Under the pieces are notes generated by a model. That model was not told the origin of the DNA. It saw only the letters and a list, made by a program, of their open reading frames with translations, and did not search any database. Source: a bacterium (lineage in GTDB: Bacteria; Desulfobacterota; UBA8473). From it: a stretch of 12,646 bases of DNA. This document shows positions 7,319 through 12,646 of this stretch, one piece after another; the first letter of the stretch is position 1, and every line of letters begins with the position of its first letter. The stretch spans positions 1-12,646 of the forward strand of contig WOUX01000026.1 of NCBI GenBank assembly GCA_009773075.1, given 5' to 3'. The position numbers were made by a program, and so were the translations under genes.

Positions 7319-7438
7319 AATCTGCTAATGTTCGCTCCAAAGGAAATTTTTCATTTTTCAGGGTTATCTAACTAGGCTTTTACCAACTTTTTTGGAAATA
7401 GTCCTTTATCGTTAATCTATATTACCCTTTTCCTATAT

Positions 7439-7455
7439 CCCCCTTTAAAAGGGGG
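7439..7455. repeat. Short intergenic palindrome (cccccttt/aaaggggg)
   Basis: The arms cccccttt (7439-7446) and aaaggggg (7448-7455) flank a single A. The palindrome sits in the 200-nt gene-free stretch (7319-7518) between lptF and the GT9 gene. A second, imperfect hairpin follows at about 7471-7496 (cctctttt against aaaaggggagg, with a bulge). Neither is followed by a proper T-run. C/G-plus-T/A palindromes of this type are often dispersed repeats, but only one copy is visible. The rest of the gap is A/T-rich with no open reading frame of note; it probably separates two transcription units. Confidence 0.5.
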
Positions 7456-7518
7456 AATTTAGTTTAGTCTCCTCTTTTCTGAAAAAAGGGGAGGGGGAAG
7501 GAATGGGATGAAAAAAAG

Positions 7519-8637
7519 ATGAAACTAAGGCTTGATTGCAAGTACTTTGTAGGCGAAAAACCATGCAGACACAAATTGCTCTGCGAAGATTGTGATAGAT
7601 ATGCACCAATGGGTAGGCGGATATTGATAATAAAATTGGCTGCCATGGGAGATGTGTTAAGGACTACCCCGATTTTAAGAGGATTTAAGAGGAGGTACTC
7701 TGAAAGCCATATTACGTGGTTAACCGACGAAAACGCATATGGTCTGCTTAAAGAGAATCCATTAATAGATAGACTGTTGGTTTTTAATGTCGAAACTGTC
7801 CTCCAGATGGAAGTAGAAGAATTTGATTTGCTTTTGTGCTTTGATAAGGAACCGCGAGCAACTGCTTTGGCTATAAAGGTCAAGGCGAAAGAAAAATTAG
7901 GGTTTGGAATGAGCCCCGAAGGTAGGGTCTTTCCTTTAAATGAAGAAAGTGTATACATGTTTAAATTAGGTCTGTCCGACCCATTAAAATTTGTGATTAA
8001 CGCTAAAACTTATCCTGAGTTGATATATGAGTCATCAAGATTAGAATACCGGCAGGATGAATACATCCTAACCATCCCTGATGAAGATGTAAGTTATGCC
8101 AAGTCGTTCTTGTTAAAGCATGGGATAAGCGAAGAGGCTTTAATTGTTGGATTGAATACCGGTGCAGGAGATATCTTCGCAAATAAGGCATGGACAATTA
8201 ATAGCTTTATCGAATTAATTAAAACTATAAGTGCAAAGATAGATGGGAAGATCCTTCTTTTAGGCGGACCTAATGAAGTAGAGAGGAACAGGGAGATACG
8301 CTCAAGGGTAGATGACCTTGTTTATGATGTTGGTTGTCATAATACCCTCCAACAGTTCTCTGCCCTGATAAATCTCTGCGATCTAGTGGTAAGTGGTGAT
8401 ACCATTGCCATGCACATAGCTATAGCGCTTAGAAAACTGGTAGTTGCTATTTTTGGTCCTACCTGTGCACAAGAGATTGAACTCTACGGTAGAGGTAGAA
8501 AGATAGTTTCGGAATTGGAATGTGGCCCCTGTTACAAAAGGGAATGTAATAAAGAGGTTAACTGCATGAATACAATAAGTGTGGATGAGGTTTACCATGC
8601 GGTATCAGATCTGCTTAAGGACAATGGAAAGATATAA
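7519..8637 (+). CDS. GT9 glycosyltransferase (ADP-heptose:LPS heptosyltransferase-like) with N-terminal Cys cluster
   Basis: This 372-residue protein is a GT9 (WaaC/WaaF/RfaF-like) glycosyltransferase, expected to add a heptose or similar sugar to the LPS core at the cytoplasmic face. The N-domain carries ILIIKLAAMGDVLRTTP (35-51), the usual GT9 start. The C-domain carries LNTGAGDIFANKAW (212-225), LLLGGPNE (246-253), SGDTIAMHIAIAL (292-304) and IFGPT (311-315). A 30-residue N-terminal extension has four cysteines (Cys7, Cys16, Cys22, Cys25). The tail has CGPCYKREC and Cys349, the Cys pattern common in heptosyltransferase C-termini. The extension could bind a metal, but that is inference. The ATG at 7519 has only a weak upstream GGGA. 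The exact donor and acceptor cannot be read from sequence. Its end overlaps the next gene by 14 nt. Confidence 0.88.
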   Translation: MKLRLDCKYFVGEKPCRHKLLCEDCDRYAPMGRRILIIKLAAMGDVLRTTPILRGFKRRYSESHITWLTDENAYGLLKENPLIDRLLVFNVETVLQMEVEEFDLLLCFDKEPRATALAIKVKAKEKLGFGMSPEGRVFPLNEESVYMFKLGLSDPLKFVINAKTYPELIYESSRLEYRQDEYILTIPDEDVSYAKSFLLKHGISEEALIVGLNTGAGDIFANKAWTINSFIELIKTISAKIDGKILLLGGPNEVERNREIRSRVDDLVYDVGCHNTLQQFSALINLCDLVVSGDTIAMHIAIALRKLVVAIFGPTCAQEIELYGRGRKIVSELECGPCYKRECNKEVNCMNTISVDEVYHAVSDLLKDNGKI

Positions 8638-10129
8638 AAAGTTATTCTTTATCCTGCTGATAGTTACGACTCTACTTAGACTGAGTGTCATAGGAAAGAT
8701 TGGACTGGGAGACGATGAGGCCCATTATTTTGCATGGTCTCAATATTTAGACCTCTCGTACTTTGACCATCCTCCTGTGGTTGCTTACCTGATAGCCCTT
8801 TTTACAAAGATTGGAGGGATAAATGAATTCTCAGTCAGAATTGGGTCTGTGATATTTTTTTTCTTTGCCTCTATTTTTGTTTTCCTTCTTGCAAAAGATA
8901 TTTTCAACGATGATAGAGTAGCCTTTTTTTCAGCCCTTTTGCTGAATTTAACACCGGTATTTACTGTATTAGAGGCAATACTTATACTGCCAGATACCCC
9001 TCTAGGGTTGAGTTGGGTTATAACTCTGTATCTCCTTTACAGAATTATGAAAGGGGGGAAGGCGTCTTTATGGTATATGGCAGGTTGTGTGGCAGGTTTA
9101 GGACTCTTAAGTAAATACAATGCCTTTTTTTTATTTCCTTCTGTTTTTCTTTTCCTCCTCTTGTCTAAAAAGAATAGGTTTTGGCTTACTCGTAAGGAAC
9201 CCTATATATCATTAGTTATTGCCCTTTTGATATTTACCCCTGTTATAATATGGAATATTAAAAATGGATGGGCCTCCTTTGGATTTCAACTTTCCCGTGG
9301 TTATGGAGGCACCTTTGAATTTTCTCCAAAATGGTTTATTGCCGGGTTGGCAGGACAGATGGGTTATATCTCTCCTTTCCTGTTTTTTGTATCCATTTAT
9401 GCCATTGTTATTGGTGGGTATCGAGGGGTTGTAAAGCGAGATGACCGTTATCTCTTTCTTTTTTCTTTTTCGATTGTCATTCTGCTTTTTTTTGCTGGTT
9501 TAAGCTTTTTCAAGAAAGTATTGCCTCATTGGCCAACTCTCGGGTTTGTTACCGCATTTATTATCCTGGCTCAGTTAACATTGGAATCATTTAAGAGAAA
9601 GACCGGCAGTAGCAGAATAGGGCTGGTTGCGGCGATTTATCTCGTTTTAGTAACTGCGGTTCTGTTCTCCGCTCTTATGCCTGCCCAGGCCCTTTTTAAA
9701 ATTATACCCCTTCCTGCAGAAGTAGATGGAACCAACGAGCTATATGGATGGCCCAAGGCTGGAGAAAGGATTTTAGAGATATACAGTGAGATGTCTCTGC
9801 ACAATAAAACATTTATTTTTACCCATCGTCCTGTTCTTGCCGGTCATATTGCGTTTTATACCGGAGCTAGATTCAGGATATATTGTTTAAATGACTATGT
9901 CGATCAATATGACTTCTGGCCTGGTCCGGATGATTTTTCAGGGGGGGATGCAATCTTTTTAGCAGATAATCGATATAACAAGGACCCTCGCGAGGTATAT
10001 AAGGGTATGTTTTCTTCTGTAGAGGCTGAGCCGCCCCTCAAAATCTATAGAAATGGAGAACATATAAGGACTTTTTATATCTATAAGTGTTATAATTATA
10101 GTACGTCCAACTTCAAATCCCTGAGGTGA
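8624..10129 (+). CDS. GT39/ArnT-like (PMT_2) membrane glycosyltransferase, first copy
   Basis: This 501-residue, highly hydrophobic protein belongs to the GT39/PMT superfamily. Its members move a sugar from a polyprenyl-phosphate carrier to a lipid A, glycan or protein acceptor on the periplasmic side. The first membrane helix is followed by the loop GLGDDEAHY (Asp30-Asp31-Glu32), which holds the family's catalytic acid, and then SYFDHPPVVAYL (45-56). Around ten further hydrophobic segments follow, then a small soluble C-terminal region. The ATG at 8624 is chosen because the paralogue at 11454 begins the same way (M-E-x-x-RYK). ATG 8597 and GTG 8579 are possible alternatives; 8597 has GAGG six bases upstream. 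It overlaps the GT9 gene by 14 nt, so the two are translationally linked. Donor and acceptor are unknown. Confidence 0.85.
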   Translation: MERYKKLFFILLIVTTLLRLSVIGKIGLGDDEAHYFAWSQYLDLSYFDHPPVVAYLIALFTKIGGINEFSVRIGSVIFFFFASIFVFLLAKDIFNDDRVAFFSALLLNLTPVFTVLEAILILPDTPLGLSWVITLYLLYRIMKGGKASLWYMAGCVAGLGLLSKYNAFFLFPSVFLFLLLSKKNRFWLTRKEPYISLVIALLIFTPVIIWNIKNGWASFGFQLSRGYGGTFEFSPKWFIAGLAGQMGYISPFLFFVSIYAIVIGGYRGVVKRDDRYLFLFSFSIVILLFFAGLSFFKKVLPHWPTLGFVTAFIILAQLTLESFKRKTGSSRIGLVAAIYLVLVTAVLFSALMPAQALFKIIPLPAEVDGTNELYGWPKAGERILEIYSEMSLHNKTFIFTHRPVLAGHIAFYTGARFRIYCLNDYVDQYDFWPGPDDFSGGDAIFLADNRYNKDPREVYKGMFSSVEAEPPLKIYRNGEHIRTFYIYKCYNYSTSNFKSLR

Positions 10130-10136
10130 TAAAGAG

Positions 10137-10706
10137 GTGTTAGAGGATATTATTGCTTTAGATAAATCTATATTCCTTGCTATAAATAATGGACTTTCAA
10201 GCCCGCTCTTTGATGTGATAATGATCATATTTTCATGGTTTGGTTCAGGGTATGTGTTGGCTGGTCTCATAGGTCTGGGACTCTATATTTTTGACAGGGA
10301 GAATTTTAGACTTAATTTTACGATTGGTATTATTGCTGTGTTAGCAGGGGGAATATTCGTTCACGTTTTAAAGGAGTTAGTGGCAAGGCCCCGTCCTTTG
10401 GAGGATATGGCTGCTTTAATATTGGCAAATAGAGTTCACATAAACATAGTACTGGAACCATTGAGACACAGTTCTTTCCCCTCTGGTGACACTCAGACAG
10501 CCTTTGGGGCGGCCATGTTTCTCGCTTATACCTGCAGAAAGTATATAATGTTGCTGTTCATAGTTGCTTTTGTAACGGGCATATCGCGAATCTATGTAGG
10601 TGTCCATTATCCTTCAGACGTCGTTGTTGGGGGACTGATAGGTGCTTTGGCATCTTTTGCGGTATGCTATTTTGGCTACAGATATTTATCCAAGAAGAAA
10701 GGATAG
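10137..10706 (+). CDS. PAP2-family lipid phosphatase with PSGD variant motif
   Basis: This 189-residue membrane protein has the three PAP2 motifs. Motif 1 is KELVARPRP (79-87, KX6RP). Motif 2 is FPSGDTQTAFG (114-124), where the usual His of PSGH is Asp118. Motif 3 is SRIYVGVHYPSD (150-161), with the nucleophile His157. Hydrophobic segments lie at about 23-51, 61-79, 119-133, 136-150 and 161-180. Such enzymes dephosphorylate undecaprenyl diphosphate, phosphatidylglycerol phosphate or lipid A phosphates on the periplasmic side. Sitting between two polyprenol-sugar transferases and a polyprenyl-phosphate sugar synthase, carrier recycling or lipid A dephosphorylation is likely, but the substrate is inference. 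The start is GTG at 10137 with GAGGTGA (10123-10129) seven bases upstream; that site overlaps the stop of the previous gene. Confidence 0.85.
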   Translation: MLEDIIALDKSIFLAINNGLSSPLFDVIMIIFSWFGSGYVLAGLIGLGLYIFDRENFRLNFTIGIIAVLAGGIFVHVLKELVARPRPLEDMAALILANRVHINIVLEPLRHSSFPSGDTQTAFGAAMFLAYTCRKYIMLLFIVAFVTGISRIYVGVHYPSDVVVGGLIGALASFAVCYFGYRYLSKKKG

Positions 10707-10750
10707 ATCAATAGGATGAGACCTTTGTGTAACCTATCAGGATAACTGCG

Positions 10751-11449
10751 ATGAAGATTATGGCAATGATTCCCACATATAATGAGGCGGGAAATATAGA
10801 GAGACTGATTCAAGAGGTACTGGCTATATCCAATGATATTTCCGTGGTTGTGGTGGATGACGATTCTCCGGATGGAACAGGCAAGATTCTGGATCGGATG
10901 AGGAAAACAAACCCAAGGGTTCACGTTATTCACAGGATTGGCATAAGGGGTAGAGGAACGGCAGGTATAGAGGGGTTTCAGTATGCACTGAGGGAGGGGG
11001 CCGATTATGTTGTTGAAATGGATGGTGATTTTTCCCACAAACCGGTTTATATCACTCTAATGCTAAAGGAGATGGATGCCTGTGATGTAGTTATTGGTTC
11101 CAGGCTCTTGGAAGGGGGAAAGGAATTTGGAAGAAATATTATGAGGACATGGGTAACCCGGCTAGCAAATATATATATAAGAATCATTCTAAACTTGAAG
11201 ATAAAAGACTGCACCTCTGGATTCAGGATCTTTAAGAGAGAGGTTTTGGAGGCTATAGACCTCAATAGTATGATCTCCTCTGGGCCCTCTATCGTCCAGG
11301 AAGTTTTATACAAGGCATGTAAAAAAGGGTTCAAAATTAAGGAAGTCCCAATTGTCTTTGAAGAAAGAATGAGTGGGGAGTCTACCTTTAATTTTAGAAT
11401 AATGAGGGAGAGTCTATTGAAGATGCTTGTGCTTCGATTTAGGCGCTAG
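10751..11449 (+). CDS. GT2 polyprenyl-phosphate sugar synthase (DPM1-like)
   Basis: This 232-residue soluble glycosyltransferase resembles dolichol-phosphate mannose synthase. It should transfer a sugar from a nucleotide donor to a polyprenyl phosphate, making the donor for GT39-type enzymes. Visible motifs are MIPTYNEAGNIERLI (6-20), VVVVDDDSPDGTG (32-44), the metal-binding MDGDFSH (90-96), IGSRLLEGG (115-123), KDCTSGFRIF (152-161) and the C-terminal FEERMSGESTFN. It lacks the C-terminal membrane helices that some family members carry, so it probably associates with the membrane peripherally. The ATG at 10751 has AGGA (10739-10742) at good spacing. The sugar (mannose, glucose or another) cannot be read from the sequence. 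Confidence 0.88.
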   Translation: MKIMAMIPTYNEAGNIERLIQEVLAISNDISVVVVDDDSPDGTGKILDRMRKTNPRVHVIHRIGIRGRGTAGIEGFQYALREGADYVVEMDGDFSHKPVYITLMLKEMDACDVVIGSRLLEGGKEFGRNIMRTWVTRLANIYIRIILNLKIKDCTSGFRIFKREVLEAIDLNSMISSGPSIVQEVLYKACKKGFKIKEVPIVFEERMSGESTFNFRIMRESLLKMLVLRFRR

Positions 11450-11453
11450 TAGT

Positions 11454-12646
11454 ATGGAAAATATAAACAGATACAAAACTTACTTCCTTATCTTTCTCTT
11501 TAGTGTAACACTGGTTAGACTTGTATTTATAGGATTCTTAGACTTGTCCCCGGACGAGGCTTATTATTGGGACTGGTCCCGCAATCTGGGTCTCAGTTAT
11601 TACGATCATCCTCCTATGGTGGCGTATCTTATCTATCTTTTTACCCTGCTCGGTCATAATAGTGAATTCTTTACAAGGGTTAGCTGTGTTGTACTGATTT
11701 TTCTTATGACCATTATAGCATACAGATTGGGCAAAGACATTTTTGGAGATGAAAGAGCAGGTTTACTATCAGCATTTCTGGTAAATATTGTGCCGGGACA
11801 TGCAATAGGTGCCGTAATAGTTACCCCAGATACCCCACAGGGATTCTTTTGGGTATTAGGACTATACTTCGTATATAAGGCGATATCCACCAGTAAGGAA
11901 TTTTGGTGGTATCTTGTTGGGTTAACTTTAGGCTTTGGGCTCTTAAGCAAATATACAATGCTTCTCTTTGTACCTTCTATACTTCTATTTTTACTATTGT
12001 CAAAAGACAATAGAAAGTGGTTAATGAGAAAAGAGCCGTACTTGGCATTGATTATTGGATTGCTTATCTTTAGCCCGGTTATTATATGGAATTTTAAGCA
12101 TGATTGGATATCCTTTAATTTTCAATTCACACATGGTTTTTCAAAGAAGGAAAACCCGGGGATGAAGTACTTCTTGGATTATATCGGAGGACAAATGGGG
12201 ATTGTTTCTCCTTTCGTCTTTATTGCATGGTTGTATATAATGGCAAAGAGCCTCTATTTAGGTCTGAAAAGGCAGAATGCCAACCTCCTGTTGCTATTCT
12301 GTGCATCTGCCCCCGTGTTTCTGTTCTTCGCGATGGTTAGTCTCCGTACAAAGGTTGAAGGGAATTGGCCTGGGATGGCTTATTTTTCCGGTCTTATAGC
12401 TATGACAGGTCTGTCTCTTTTATCACTTTCCAGAGGAAAGAAAAGGAAACTCCATGTTGCATGGCTGATAATAGTATTTTCCTCCAGTCTTGTGCTAACT
12501 ACTGTTGCTCATGTACAGGCTATATATCCCGTCTTACCGATTCCCCTTAAGGATGACCCGACCAGTGCGCTCCACGGATGGCGAGAGATGGGATTAGAGG
12601 TAAACCAAGTCCTTCATGAAATGCCGAAAGAAATCCCCACCTTTAT
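11454..12646 (+). CDS. GT39/ArnT-like (PMT_2) membrane glycosyltransferase, second copy, 3' end off the window
   Basis: An open frame starts at ATG 11454, four bases after the GT2 stop, and runs to the window edge (397 codons). It is a clear paralogue of the protein at 8624-10129. It has DLSPDEAYY (30-38; Asp34-Glu35), the family's catalytic loop, and LSYYDHPPMVAYLIYLF (47-63). Further conserved blocks include GKDIFGDERA, VTPDTPQGFFWV, GLLSKYTMLLFVPS, RKEPYLALIIGLLIFSPVIIWNF, GGQMGIVSPF and a late ALHGWREMG. The first copy has matching blocks in the same order (AKDIFNDDRV, ILPDTPLG, GLLSKYN, RKEPYISL, ELYGWPKAG). Many membrane helices are evident. The missing tail is probably about 100 residues. 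The two copies differ enough to suggest different acceptors or donors. Confidence 0.88.
   Translation, partial: MENINRYKTYFLIFLFSVTLVRLVFIGFLDLSPDEAYYWDWSRNLGLSYYDHPPMVAYLIYLFTLLGHNSEFFTRVSCVVLIFLMTIIAYRLGKDIFGDERAGLLSAFLVNIVPGHAIGAVIVTPDTPQGFFWVLGLYFVYKAISTSKEFWWYLVGLTLGFGLLSKYTMLLFVPSILLFLLLSKDNRKWLMRKEPYLALIIGLLIFSPVIIWNFKHDWISFNFQFTHGFSKKENPGMKYFLDYIGGQMGIVSPFVFIAWLYIMAKSLYLGLKRQNANLLLLFCASAPVFLFFAMVSLRTKVEGNWPGMAYFSGLIAMTGLSLLSLSRGKKRKLHVAWLIIVFSSSLVLTTVAHVQAIYPVLPIPLKDDPTSALHGWREMGLEVNQVLHEMPKEIPTF

Noticed and set aside
7392..7423. Promoter-like TTGGAA and TATATT before the GT9 gene
   Set aside because: The spacing is 20 nt, too long for a good sigma-70 promoter, and the region is A/T-rich, so such matches are expected by chance.
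7439..7496. Intrinsic terminator after lptF
   Set aside because: The hairpins are real, but neither is followed by a T-run on the plus strand, so they are listed as repeats only.
12365..12550. Small plus-strand open frame of 61 codons
   Set aside because: It lies inside the GT39 frame that starts at 11454 and has no family resemblance or ribosome binding site.

Overview
The window is low-GC bacterial DNA, with every gene on the + strand. It belongs to a Gram-negative (diderm) organism that makes lipopolysaccharide. LpxI rather than LpxH, a UDP-GlcNAc3N gene pair inside the lipid A operon, a GT9 glycosyltransferase with an N-terminal Cys cluster, and short G/C-rich intergenic palindromes together suggest a Desulfobacterota- or Nitrospirota-like lineage. 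That placement is inference and cannot be settled from the window alone.

Region 1 (1-6123) is a lipid A (Raetz pathway) operon: lpxD (5' end off the window), fabZ, lpxA, lpxI, gnnA, gnnB, lpxB. LpxA and LpxD add the acyl chains, FabZ feeds the 3-hydroxyacyl-ACP pool, LpxI makes lipid X and LpxB condenses the disaccharide. GnnA and GnnB are the known route to UDP-GlcNAc3N, which replaces an ester-linked acyl chain by an amide-linked one. Both gnn genes are broken here. Each reads as a good family member in two frames, and the join lacks a short stretch of family sequence: roughly 40-50 nt in gnnA and 17-20 nt in gnnB. Either this genome has recently lost the GlcNAc3N branch, or the assembly has two small deletions in neighbouring genes.

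Region 2 (6155-7318) is an LptF-type permease subunit of the LPS transporter. It is followed by a 200-nt gene-free stretch with inverted repeats.

Region 3 (7519-12646) is a glycan-assembly cluster: a GT9 (heptosyltransferase-like) enzyme, a GT39/ArnT-like membrane glycosyltransferase, a PAP2 phosphatase with an unusual PSGD motif, a DPM1-like GT2 polyprenyl-phosphate sugar synthase, and a second GT39-like enzyme that runs off the right edge. The two GT39 proteins are clear paralogues. A plausible scheme is that GT2 charges a polyprenyl phosphate with a sugar, the GT39 enzymes move that sugar onto an outer-leaflet acceptor such as lipid A, core or a protein, and the PAP2 enzyme recycles the carrier or trims a lipid phosphate.

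Intergenic sequence includes three palindromic elements: GGGGTCTGACCCC before lpxA, a 10-bp-arm hairpin covering the gnnB stop codon plus a second inverted repeat before lpxB, and cccccttt/aaaggggg before the GT9 gene. No tRNA, rRNA, CRISPR array or transposase gene was seen.
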